From Scytonema millei VB511283 (GTDB taxonomy: Bacteria > Cyanobacteriota > Cyanobacteriia > Cyanobacteriales > Chroococcidiopsidaceae), in contig NZ_JTJC03000003.1 in assembly GCF_000817735.3 (NCBI RefSeq), positions 1 to 64,000 on the forward strand: DNA of 64,000 nt, written 5' to 3'. Both the position numbers and the translations under genes were made by a program. The notes below the pieces were generated by a model. It saw only the letters and a list, made by a program, of their open reading frames with translations, was not told the origin of the DNA and ran no database searches. Shown here piece by piece: positions 37,953 to 46,711 of this stretch; the first letter of the stretch is position 1, and each line of letters opens with the position of its first letter.

Positions 37953-40703
37953 ATGATTGCTACAAGCGTTACTAATGATTTGACTCCTACGGTTGCTGCG
38001 GTTGAACCAACGATTCAGATCGAAAACATCCATTACCAAGTTGTTCACTGGACTGAGGGACGTTTTCGGATTCGCATCCCCAGACTGGCAGACGATCCAG
38101 AATACGTTGGCAAGCTGCATTACTTAGTTGACGGGCTAGATTTTGTCAGTAATATTCAGCTCAACCCAGCCTCTCGCTCGTTGATTGTAGAGTATGACTA
38201 CGAAGCTAGTGCCAAAGCGATCGCGATCGTTCAAGAAAGGCTATTCAGTGCAATTCAAACAGCGCCGCAAGTAGAAATTCCACTAGGATGGACACCAAAA
38301 ACAGAGGAGGAAAAAGCGAGTAACGAAGTAGACTTTGTAGAACGGTTAGCTTTTCCTGCGGCTGGTTTAGCACTCTCTGTAGGCGCAATGATAGGCTTAC
38401 CAATTCCAGGGTTTGTTATTGCTGGCGTAGTATTTGTCGGTGCTATCCCTGTCTTTAAACGAGCATGGGAGGCAATCCAACAAGACAGACAACTGACCAT
38501 CGACTTCCTTGATGGTTTGGCACTGAGCTTGCATACTTTGCAAGGTCACTACTTTGCACCATCATTCATGCTCGGTTTGGTCGAAGGTGGTGAGGCGATC
38601 CGAGACTTGACAGCACGCGGTAGCGAAAGAGCTAACCTCGACTTACTAGATTGCTTAAATAAGACTGCCTTTGTCATCCGTAACGGTGAGGTGGTAGAAA
38701 TTCCTACAGCTGAGGTAATAGTAGGCGATCGCGTTGTCGTTTATCCCGGCGACCAAATTCCCGTTGATGGCAGTATCATCAGCGGTACAGGCATTATCGA
38801 CCAATGTAAATTAACAGGTGAATCAGTCCCCGTTACCAGACGCGAAGGTGAAGAAGTGTTTGCTTCCACCTTATTAGTTGACGGGACATTAACAATTGAT
38901 GCCGAGCGCGTCGGTAACAACACCCGTGCAGGCGTGATTGTCAACCTGATGCAAGCCGCACCAGTACACGATACCAGAGTTGAAAACTATGCGGCAATGG
39001 TAGCCAACCAAGCCGTTCTTCCCACACTGGCAATTGGCGCTGGTGTCGGTCTGATGAGTGGCGATTTGAATCGTGCCGTCGCTCTGTTAACTCTAGACTT
39101 CGGTACGGGCATCCGCGTCTCAGTCCCGACGACAATCTTATCTGTTCTGACATACACAGCTCGCAACGGTGTCTTGATCCGCAGCGGTCGAGCGATTGAA
39201 ATTCTTTCCCGCATCGATACAGTTGTCTTCGATAAGACGGGAACCTTAACTGTCGGTCATGCTGGTGTCAACGACATCGATATCATGGACGATCGCTTTA
39301 CTAAAGATGATGTTTTGTGCTTGGCTGCAACCGCCGAACAAGGATTGACGCACCCAATCGCCGAGGCAATCGTCCATAACGCTAAAGATAAAGGCATAGC
39401 GCTGAAAGAATGCGAAGAGTGGGAATACAAAGTCGGTCTGGGTGCAGCAGCCAAAATCGACGGAATGCAGATAATTGTCGGCAGTCCGCGCTTCATGAAC
39501 CAAGAGAACGTTTCTCTGGATGAATACGATCGCAGGTATCCCGATGCTAAATCCGGCGGACAATCTCTAGTTTACATTGCAGGCGACGGCAAACTCATCG
39601 GCGTAGTCCGCTACAGCGATCCAGCTCGCGAAGAAAGTCGGGAAGTCATCGCCGAACTGAAGCGCATGGGTATTACTGCTTACATGCTTAGCGGTGACGT
39701 ATCGCGAGTCGCGAAAGCCGTTGCTGGTAACTTGGGCATGAATCCCGACAACATCTATGCTGAAGCATTCCCAGAGCGCAAAGTCGAAGTTGTGAAGTCC
39801 CTGCATGACAGCGGTAAGACAGTTGCTTTCTGTGGTGACGGAATTAACGACTCAGCCGCACTTGCTTATGCTGACGTTTCGATCTCGTTTGCTGGTGCAA
39901 CGGATATTGCCAGAGAAACCGCTGATGTCGTGTTAATGGAAGACGATTTACGCGGCTTGCTAATGGCGATTAAAGCGGCAAGGCAGGCAATGGATATCAT
40001 TTGGCAAAACACGGCGATCGTTGCCGTTCCCAACCTCGGCGCGTTGGTTTCAGGTATCTTCTTCGCCCTCGATCCACTACTCGCTGTCGTCATCAACAAC
40101 GGTACGGCTATCCTCGCCGAACTCAACGGTCTGCGTCCGTTAATGGGACCAGGAATGGAAATTCCGGCACTCACCGGAGCCAAGGTAGTACCTCAAGAAG
40201 CGATTACCGTACCATCAGAAAAACCCGTTCCAGCAGTTAGTGAAACTCCAGTTGTCGAGCCGAAACCGCAGCTTGCTGAAGAAGTTATTACAACTCCAGT
40301 TGTCGAGCCAGAACCGCAGCTTGCTGAAGAAGTTAATGTAGCGATCGCGCCCGAAACCAATGGTAACGGACATTATGCCAACGGTAATGGCAACGGACAC
40401 TATACAAATGGCAATGGTAACGGCAAGCATCCCGCAGTAGAAACAGCGATCGAGCTAGAAAAGGCGAACATGTCATCACCTGTAGGTCATTTAAAGCAGA
40501 GTGACTTAGCAAGACGATTGGGAATGTCTCCCCAAACCCTTACCTACCGCAGATCGAGAGCTGATTTCGTTGAATGGAGCATGACTAAAGACCCAGAGGG
40601 AGTGGCATGGCTCTACGAACCAGGTTCAAGATACTTCTACACGGTTGAATTCGACAATTCCAACGTCCAGCAAGAACGGCTAGTTGCAGCAGGAGTGCGC
40701 TAA
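37953..40703 (+). CDS. HMA2-type P1B-like ATPase lacking CPC, with C-terminal HTH-like domain
   Basis: 916 residues. An N-terminal Cys-free HMA2-like domain (about 25-85, VHWTEGRFRIRIPRLADD), membrane helices from about 125, actuator TGES (288-291), membrane site FGT (383-385) where CPC is expected, phospho-Asp 427 (DKTGTLTVG), HP motif (THPIAEA), LSGD (579-582) and GDGIND (628-633). The catalytic core looks active, but the substrate site has no Cys, so the ion is unknown. After the last helix come a repeated TPVVEP linker, Asn-Gly-His repeats (about 800-825), and a domain with LKQSDLARRLGMSPQTLTYR. ATG 37953 has GGAGATA upstream. The next gene overlaps by TAATG. Confidence 0.9.
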   Translation: MIATSVTNDLTPTVAAVEPTIQIENIHYQVVHWTEGRFRIRIPRLADDPEYVGKLHYLVDGLDFVSNIQLNPASRSLIVEYDYEASAKAIAIVQERLFSAIQTAPQVEIPLGWTPKTEEEKASNEVDFVERLAFPAAGLALSVGAMIGLPIPGFVIAGVVFVGAIPVFKRAWEAIQQDRQLTIDFLDGLALSLHTLQGHYFAPSFMLGLVEGGEAIRDLTARGSERANLDLLDCLNKTAFVIRNGEVVEIPTAEVIVGDRVVVYPGDQIPVDGSIISGTGIIDQCKLTGESVPVTRREGEEVFASTLLVDGTLTIDAERVGNNTRAGVIVNLMQAAPVHDTRVENYAAMVANQAVLPTLAIGAGVGLMSGDLNRAVALLTLDFGTGIRVSVPTTILSVLTYTARNGVLIRSGRAIEILSRIDTVVFDKTGTLTVGHAGVNDIDIMDDRFTKDDVLCLAATAEQGLTHPIAEAIVHNAKDKGIALKECEEWEYKVGLGAAAKIDGMQIIVGSPRFMNQENVSLDEYDRRYPDAKSGGQSLVYIAGDGKLIGVVRYSDPAREESREVIAELKRMGITAYMLSGDVSRVAKAVAGNLGMNPDNIYAEAFPERKVEVVKSLHDSGKTVAFCGDGINDSAALAYADVSISFAGATDIARETADVVLMEDDLRGLLMAIKAARQAMDIIWQNTAIVAVPNLGALVSGIFFALDPLLAVVINNGTAILAELNGLRPLMGPGMEIPALTGAKVVPQEAITVPSEKPVPAVSETPVVEPKPQLAEEVITTPVVEPEPQLAEEVNVAIAPETNGNGHYANGNGNGHYTNGNGNGKHPAVETAIELEKANMSSPVGHLKQSDLARRLGMSPQTLTYRRSRADFVEWSMTKDPEGVAWLYEPGSRYFYTVEFDNSNVQQERLVAAGVR
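40349..40430. repeat. Asn-Gly codon repeats in ATPase tail
   Basis: Repeats of AATGGTAACGGACAYTAT-like units code for NGNGHY blocks; just upstream a 60-bp duplication codes for TPVVEPKPQLAEEV twice. Together they form a flexible tether to the C-terminal domain. Confidence 0.75.
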
Positions 40704-41116
40704 TGTTTGAACAAATTCAATTGGGAGAAAAGCCCAAGTTCGACTCTAACGTATATGCTGCCTACGATCGCGCTCTGGCTTACGATGAGTTAATTGCCGA
40801 GGCATGGGACGGACGCAACCTAGCAGATGCCGATGCCAAGCATGACTCGCACCATACGCTGAATGAGTACCACGCCGCCTACAAAAATCAAAATGGCGAG
40901 TATTATATTTACTCATTCACCCACATTGGTTATGTACCCGCGATCGCAGTGACGGCGGAAAAACTCGAAAGAGCGCACGCTGCCGAACCCGAGTCGATCC
41001 ATGTCGAACATTGTGGCTGGCACGACAGCGACAACCCGCAAGCAAAGGCAATGGAATGGTGGAACAGTCATGTTATTGCTAAACTTGCTAGTCGTGTTGT
41101 TCCACAACCAACGTAG
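40703..41116 (+). CDS. Hypothetical protein coupled to the HMA2 ATPase
   Basis: 137 residues; the ATG overlaps the ATPase stop (TAATG). Soluble, rich in aromatic, acidic and His residues (DAKHDSHHTLNEYHAAY, HVEHCGWHDSD) with one Cys. I know no family. Coupling implies that it works with the ATPase, and the His/Cys/Asp content would allow metal binding, but that is inference. Confidence 0.75.
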   Translation: MFEQIQLGEKPKFDSNVYAAYDRALAYDELIAEAWDGRNLADADAKHDSHHTLNEYHAAYKNQNGEYYIYSFTHIGYVPAIAVTAEKLERAHAAEPESIHVEHCGWHDSDNPQAKAMEWWNSHVIAKLASRVVPQPT

Positions 41117-41123
41117 TTTAATG

Positions 41124-41159
41124 TCTGTAGAGACGTTGCACGCAACGTCTCTACAGACC
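41124..41159. terminator. Perfect 16-bp-stem palindrome, likely terminator or repeat hairpin
   Basis: GTCTGTAGAGACGTTG and its exact complement around a 4-base loop (CACG), between the coupled pair and the second ATPase. No T run, so it may be a dispersed hairpin repeat that only partly ends or protects the mRNA. Confidence 0.6.
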
Positions 41160-41176
41160 TCATCCCCTCGTTAAAG

Positions 41177-43321
41177 ATGGATTGCCAAGTTATTCACAGC
41201 ACGGAGGGGCGCTTGCGGATTCGCGTCCCTTCGATCGCCGACAATTCAGAGTATGCCGACAAGCTGAATTGGTTGTTAGAGTCGCTGAATTTTGTCACCA
41301 GCATTCGGATCAATCTGGCGGCGCGATCGCTGATCGTAACTTACGAAACTCATTTAGTTTCCGAAACGATCGCCGAAGCAGAACTACTCGATCGCATTCA
41401 ACGATTCGGTAATGCAGATGGTAGTACCGATCTAGTTCTGCCAGAGACAAAACCACTAGACCGACCGCAGGTCAATGAATGGGAACAACTAGGACTGCCA
41501 GCGATCGCCCTCGGACTTGCCTTGGTAGCTGCTCCACTGGAAATTCCGCCTCTAATTATTGGCGCGGCGATCGCAAGTGCTGCCGTACCTTGGTTTAGTC
41601 GGGCAACCGAGAGCTTAGTTGTCAATCGCCAGCCCAATGTCGATCTGCTAGACTCCCTGTGGATGACATTTCACACCCTCAACGGGCAGTTTGTCGCTCC
41701 GTCACTGAAGACAGCTTTGGTAGGCGTGCGGCGGACTCTGCGCGGTATGAGTGGAGAGGAAAAAGAACGACAATTCCAACAGTTGTTGAATGGCTCCCAA
41801 CAGCTTGTTTGGGTCGAACGAGATGGGCAAGAAAGGCAAATTGCTTTTCAAGAGTTAGTCGTAGGCGATCGCGTCATTGTCTATTCTGGTGATGTCGTTC
41901 CTGTAGACGGGCAAATCTTGCAGGGAATGGCACTAATTGACGAACGGCACTTAACTGGCGATCCGCAGCCAGTTGTTGCTACAGAAGGCGAAGATGTTTG
42001 TGCTTCTAGCCGATTGTTAGAAGGTAAACTCTGCATCCAAGCCAAGCGCACTGGTTACAATACCCGTGTCGGATTAGCTTTTCAATTGTTGCAAGCAGAA
42101 CCCGTATACGACACCCAGATCGGTACGCAGCAGGCAGAATTTGCCAAAAGTGCTGTCGTACCGACTATCTTTTTAGGTGCATCTATTTTTGCCTTGACTG
42201 GGACGTATGGTCCGGCAATTACGCCCTTCCAACTCGACTTTGGTAGCGGGATTCAAATTGCCATGCCCACAGCTTTTCTGGGCGCTCTGACGGCTGCGGC
42301 ACGTCATGGCGTGTATATTCGTAGCGGTCGCGTTTTAGAGTTGCTGGCTCAAGTTGATACTATAGTTTTCGATCGCACTGGAACTCTGACCCAAGGCAAT
42401 GTAGTTGTAGCCATCCATACCACAGATCCAAGTATCTCTCCTGTGGACGTCTTAACACTTGCCGCCACCGCTGAAGCGTCTCTCAATCATCCCGTAGCAA
42501 CTGCGATCGTCTATGCTGCTGAAACTCAGGGAATTCAGTTATTGGAATGCGAAACATGGGATTACTTTGCAGGCATGGGAATTGCTTGTCAGATCGACGG
42601 GCAAGAAATCCTAGTTGGAGGCGATCGCTTATTGCAACAACACCATGTCGATGTCAGCTGCCTTCAGCCTGAAATTGATGCTAGTACTGACTCCTACATT
42701 TACGTGGCTAAAAACGGGCAAGTTATAGGAGCGATCTTCTATACCGACTTTTTACGCCCAGAAAGTGCAGACATAATTGCAACTTTGCAACAATTGCAAA
42801 TTGAGATTTATGTGGTGACAGAAGACAATCCCAAAGTTGCCAACGCTGTTGCAACGCAACTGGGTATGACTCCTAATTGCGTTCACGCCCATGCGACTAG
42901 CCAGAACAAAGCCGAGTTAGTACAAGCACTGTGCCACCACGGTAAGACGGTGGCTTTTGTCGGGGATGGAATTAACGAAGCGGCGGCGCTATCTTTTGCC
43001 GATGTCTCAATCTCTTTTGCATCTGGCGACGACATTGAAGTGGAAACCGCAGATGTCGTGCTGTTAGATAACGATTTAGCTGGGATAGTAGAAGCGATCG
43101 CTCTAGCCAAAAGAGCGATGGAAATTGTTTATCAAAATGCTGCGATCGTCATCGTTCCTAATCTCGCCGTAGTCACTGGCGGGATCTTCTTCGGTCTCAA
43201 CCCAATCGTCAATGTCGTCACCAACAACTTTACTGCCTTCCTCGCCGAATTCTTCAACAGTACGCGCCCCCTGTTACCACCAAAAACTTTTTCCACGCAA
43301 AAAAGACTGCCAGCAGCCTAA
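41177..43321 (+). CDS. HMA2-type P1B-like ATPase with altered catalytic motifs
   Basis: 714 residues. The N-terminal HMA2-like domain (VIHSTEGRLRIRVPSIADN) and overall fold match the neighbours at 37953 and 46712. Key sites differ: actuator TGD (260-262) for TGE, DRTG (Asp 399, Arg 400) for DKTG, TED (548-550) for TGD and GDGINE (596-601) for GDGIND. The membrane site is FGS (355-357). Each change is conservative, but together they make normal cycling doubtful; it could be a pseudo-pump that pairs with an active paralogue. The ATG is 60 bp behind the previous gene. The stop lies inside the target duplication of the downstream IS. Confidence 0.88.
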   Translation: MDCQVIHSTEGRLRIRVPSIADNSEYADKLNWLLESLNFVTSIRINLAARSLIVTYETHLVSETIAEAELLDRIQRFGNADGSTDLVLPETKPLDRPQVNEWEQLGLPAIALGLALVAAPLEIPPLIIGAAIASAAVPWFSRATESLVVNRQPNVDLLDSLWMTFHTLNGQFVAPSLKTALVGVRRTLRGMSGEEKERQFQQLLNGSQQLVWVERDGQERQIAFQELVVGDRVIVYSGDVVPVDGQILQGMALIDERHLTGDPQPVVATEGEDVCASSRLLEGKLCIQAKRTGYNTRVGLAFQLLQAEPVYDTQIGTQQAEFAKSAVVPTIFLGASIFALTGTYGPAITPFQLDFGSGIQIAMPTAFLGALTAAARHGVYIRSGRVLELLAQVDTIVFDRTGTLTQGNVVVAIHTTDPSISPVDVLTLAATAEASLNHPVATAIVYAAETQGIQLLECETWDYFAGMGIACQIDGQEILVGGDRLLQQHHVDVSCLQPEIDASTDSYIYVAKNGQVIGAIFYTDFLRPESADIIATLQQLQIEIYVVTEDNPKVANAVATQLGMTPNCVHAHATSQNKAELVQALCHHGKTVAFVGDGINEAAALSFADVSISFASGDDIEVETADVVLLDNDLAGIVEAIALAKRAMEIVYQNAAIVIVPNLAVVTGGIFFGLNPIVNVVTNNFTAFLAEFFNSTRPLLPPKTFSTQKRLPAA

Positions 43322-44379
43322 GTACAGGACAAAAATTGTAAAACATTGAGAAATTCAGCGTTTTTTTGCTCCAAGTTTAGGACAATTGCCCGCAAGTGGT
43401 CGAAGCCGTAGCGAAACAGGCTCTTAGCTTTACGTCCGTGCTTTTTGATTTTGAGCGGTTTGATTTGATGCAACCACTGCCCTGTAAGGAATGCCCAGCA
43501 TAAGGCTAGTGTCAATAGAGCTAGGAGTTTGCTCAAGCGTTCTGAATCAGTGAAATGGGTTGATTCTAGACAAAAGCCCCGCGTTTTGAATGTGCCAAAT
43601 AGGGTTTCAATGCCCCACCGCGCTGCGTAATCAGCGATCGCGGTTGCGGCTGAATTGGGAGTGACTACGACCAATAGCTCGTTATCCTCCAGCCGTAGGG
43701 CAGCCACGTACAACCAATAGCCCCACAAGCGACGGCGTTTGGGCAGTACCTGAGTCTGTTGGAGTTTGAGGTGTGCAAAGACAACGCTTGCCTTCAAGCT
43801 TTGTCGTCCATTGCTCAAGCAATCACTGGCGCGAATACGAATCCGAAAGGGAAGGGTAGGATGTTTGAGCAGATAGCCAAACCACTCATGTCCGAGAAAC
43901 TCCCGGTCAGCAGTGAGATAGGCGATTTCACGGTCTGGAAACAGAGCAGTTACTTCCTCCATCAGCTCAATGCGCTCGTTGGTGTTGGAGTTCCCTTTCT
44001 TGTCGAGCATCCACCATAGCACGGGAAATGCCATCCCTTGATGAACGATGCCCAAAGTCAGAATGTTGAATGTGGTTTGTCCAAACTGCCACTGAGTCCG
44101 ATCCAAGCTTAACACCCAAGGTTCAGGGATGCTCATTATTCCCACAATCACTTTAGCTATCTCATAGTAGTTGAGTTCAAAGTTGCGGAAGAAGCGTTGG
44201 AGCCGTTTGTAATTTGAGTCGGTTTGCGCTTGTCCCACAAATCCTGTAGCTAATTCAGCCAAATTGACAGTTTTAACGCGAAACAAAGCTATGAGGAACA
44301 TGGCTAGAAAGCTTAAGCGGGCTCCATGCCATGCCAAATGGGGCTGTAAAGTTTGCCGTAGTAGCGTAACCTGATCCAT
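43318..44379 (-). CDS. IS4-family transposase
   Basis: 353 residues. DDE catalytic set: Asp in SLDRTQW, Asp in LTADREF, and the YREK signature YAARWGIETLFGTFK with exact spacing (Y-2-R-3-E-6-K). Basic C terminus. The frame is intact. The last Thr codon and the TAG stop come from the target-site duplication, outside the element, so the transposase end depends on the insertion site. Confidence 0.92.
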   Translation of the reverse strand: MDQVTLLRQTLQPHLAWHGARLSFLAMFLIALFRVKTVNLAELATGFVGQAQTDSNYKRLQRFFRNFELNYYEIAKVIVGIMSIPEPWVLSLDRTQWQFGQTTFNILTLGIVHQGMAFPVLWWMLDKKGNSNTNERIELMEEVTALFPDREIAYLTADREFLGHEWFGYLLKHPTLPFRIRIRASDCLSNGRQSLKASVVFAHLKLQQTQVLPKRRRLWGYWLYVAALRLEDNELLVVVTPNSAATAIADYAARWGIETLFGTFKTRGFCLESTHFTDSERLSKLLALLTLALCWAFLTGQWLHQIKPLKIKKHGRKAKSLFRYGFDHLRAIVLNLEQKNAEFLNVLQFLSCT

Positions 44380-44452
44380 AGGGTTTCATCGAGAAAATTC
44401 GCAATTTCCATGAAACCCTTTTCTTCTCTAGTTTTCAAGGTTTTGTCCTGTA
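43323..44452 (-). mobile_element. IS4-family insertion sequence, 1130 bp
   Basis: Terminal inverted repeats TACAGGACAAAA (43323-43334) and complement (44441-44452), flanked by CTAAG at 43318-43322 and 44453-44457. A 3-bp duplication with slightly longer repeats is also possible because the ends are partly palindromic. It inserted exactly at the stop codon of the upstream ATPase, and the duplication recreated that stop. Looks intact. Confidence 0.88.
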
Positions 44453-44457
44453 CTAAG

Positions 44458-44901
44458 GCCAGCAGCTAGTAATTTAGCTCTGAATGCGTCAACAGTACCT
44501 ACTGTTGACAATGGCACGCACCTCAGCAGCAATGGTGCAGCTTGCATCAAGCAAAGCGCTCTAGCAAAGCGCTATTAACTGACCCCTCTCACCTCTTACC
44601 TCTCACCTGACTCACTGATGACTGATAACTGATAACTGTACGGGCGGGTTTGGAACCAAGATGATGGCTAAAGCCCGTGAATCTGCTGGCTAAACCCGCC
44701 CCTACGACAACTGATAACTGATAACTGATAACTGAAAAAACTCGCCCAGGTAGAAACCTAAAAGCGAGTGTTGAGAGGGTTTTTTAAGAGCGAGAGGGGA
44801 AGGCTGTTACCTTCCCGGTTTATAGCGTGTTACGGTAACACTCCTCATCCACTATGAAATTACTCCTCATACACCAAATAAAAACATCCAAAGCTCAGAG
44901 C
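44458..44901. other. Repeat-rich intergenic region
   Basis: Holds CTGATAACTGATAACTG heptamer repeats (44619-44640 and 44709-44736) and an inverted pair around 44643-44706 (GGGCGGGTTT with complement). No gene. Confidence 0.6.
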
Positions 44902-45216
44902 TTATTGAGATACGATTGATACCTCACGGGGAGCTTCTGGAGCGCCATTAGTCGGTTTAGTTCTTTCTGATTTAGCTTCAGCAACTAAATCTTGGAAGGA
45001 TTCGCCAGCTTCGGCAATCAAACGTTGTCCCTTATCGAATGAGTCAAGGGCAAAAACTAAGCCATTTTTAGCAGCACCTCTTGCCGAGTCCGAAAGAGAG
45101 TTACCCGTCATTGAATTAATTGCGCCGATCGCCGGAACTAAAATTAATGCACCAGCACCAATAGTTAATGCTGTAATTGGCTCAAGACCTAGTAACAAAG
45201 TCTCTAGTTCGAGCAT
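44902..45216 (-). CDS. DUF5132-like small helical membrane protein, paralogue 2
   Basis: 104 residues. MLELETLLLGLEPITA opens it, nearly as in paralogue 1; hydrophobic helix TIGAGALILVPAIGAINSM; then SLSDSARGAAKNGLVFALDS and FQDLVAEAKSER. Polar tail without His. The start has GGAGGATAA upstream, a strong ribosome site. It sits between the second and third HMA2-type ATPases on the other strand. Confidence 0.77.
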   Translation of the reverse strand: MLELETLLLGLEPITALTIGAGALILVPAIGAINSMTGNSLSDSARGAAKNGLVFALDSFDKGQRLIAEAGESFQDLVAEAKSERTKPTNGAPEAPREVSIVSQ

Positions 45217-45871
45217 CTTTATTTATCCTCCAAAAATTACTGAACGGTTAGGTATCGCGTAACTACTATAGATGTAGCCGACAGCTAATTTGACTGTATG
45301 AATTAGCCTCTGTTTGCTTCACATCGCACGCTATGTAGCAGACTAATAACTATTAACTACCAGAAATAATGGTTACGCGAAATGTCAGCCACGACAGGGT
45401 GAAGTAACAAGGTTGACAATTAGCAAACACAGATACATTTTCTCGTTACTTCGGCATATACCTTTAGTGGTATCGCTTTATTGTAGAATACAATATCTAC
45501 TAGAAATAAGAGCGTAAATTTAGAAATCTTAAAAGAGCAATAGTATAAATAAATGTAATCTGTTTCGCTATTAAAATACTAGTTTTACTACTAGCAAAAT
45601 CTCATAATATCTGATACAATTTTTCCTAAATTGCTTTTTATTTATATTTTAAAATTAAATTAAGTCTTATTTGGATGGGGTGAGGGTTCTAGGAGATTTT
45701 AAAGCTTTAAAATCTCCTAGAATTACAAAAATGTTATTTACCCACATGGAGAACACTAAATCGATAACTGGATGCGATCGCGGTAATTCTAAGTAATTAC
45801 CTCTAATCAGATCGATGAGATAAAGCGATTGAGCAACTTTTCAATATTGCTATTATGCTTAATCGCAACTT
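45217..45871. other. AT-rich intergenic region
   Basis: No gene. GGAGATTTTAAAGCTTTAAAATCTCC at about 45691-45716 forms a strong hairpin (12-bp arms) of unknown use; I give it no stronger label. Confidence 0.5.
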
Positions 45872-46054
45872 TCAAAACCAAGCTGCAATAAACATTGACT
45901 CAAGAATTGACTCAAGCAGAGTCGCGAAGCAGAAGAAAGCTAAAATCAAAAAAGGAGTTCCTGGTAATATAGGAAGAAGAACTCCTACAATCCCAACCAC
46001 CAAGCTAATCGTCCCTGCAACTAGTAAAGCAACGTTCTTAAGTGTTTTTAGCAT
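45872..46054 (-). CDS. Minimal YbaN/DUF454-like membrane protein, second copy
   Basis: 60 residues, paralogous to the one at 26577: MLKTLKNVALLVAGTI, then GIVGVLLPILPGTPFLI and a hydrophobic end. AGGAGAG before the ATG. Two predicted helices around a Pro-Gly turn. The recurrence of this family beside the ATPases suggests a shared membrane role. Confidence 0.75.
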   Translation of the reverse strand: MLKTLKNVALLVAGTISLVVGIVGVLLPILPGTPFLILAFFCFATLLESILESMFIAAWF

Positions 46055-46711
46055 ATTTTTTCTCTCCTGTTCTTAGTTTCAACTTTTCAACAACTTCAAC
46101 TTTCTAAAACTATTGAATGCGCAGAACAGTTTTCAGTATAAATTGAATAAATCGAAGCGAACATCTACCAAGAGGAATGTAACATTAGGTGAGAAATGAG
46201 ACGCTTTACCTGAATTCTAATCTGCTGTATTTACCCTCCACCCTAGTCAAAGAAAGAGCTATGGCGAGCGATCGCCCGCTTTTTTTGATTAATTCTCTAA
46301 ATAAGGATTGTAATATTTGAGCATTTTTTATCAGAATATTCAGCTAGTAAAGTCATAGTTTCTTATAGTTTTTATTTTCTGGTTGTGGCGATTGCTGACA
46401 ACTGACAACTGATAACTGATAACTGATAACTGATTATCCGGTTTCCTAATCATAGAGTTAGGAATATACGAACACTTTGTGACCTGAACTTGTGCTAATA
46501 GTAGAAAGCACATGGATAGTTCATCTCAGCTCAAAAGCTGAAAAACGGCACATAGCCCGTCCAATGAACTTTGACTTTATGCAGGAATCAATCGTAACTG
46601 TCAAGAAGAGTTTATCCTTCTTGCGGTTCTTGCTTAATTCCTGCATTTTTGTAAAAATCCCCTTAATAATCAAATAAAAAAGTTGTGGATGTTTAATAAG
46701 GCGAAAATAAT
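46055..46711. other. Intergenic upstream of the third HMA2 ATPase
   Basis: Contains GGCGAGCGATCGCC plus T run (46263-46284), a possible terminator, and CTGATAACTGATAACTG repeats at about 46400-46434. No gene. Confidence 0.5.
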
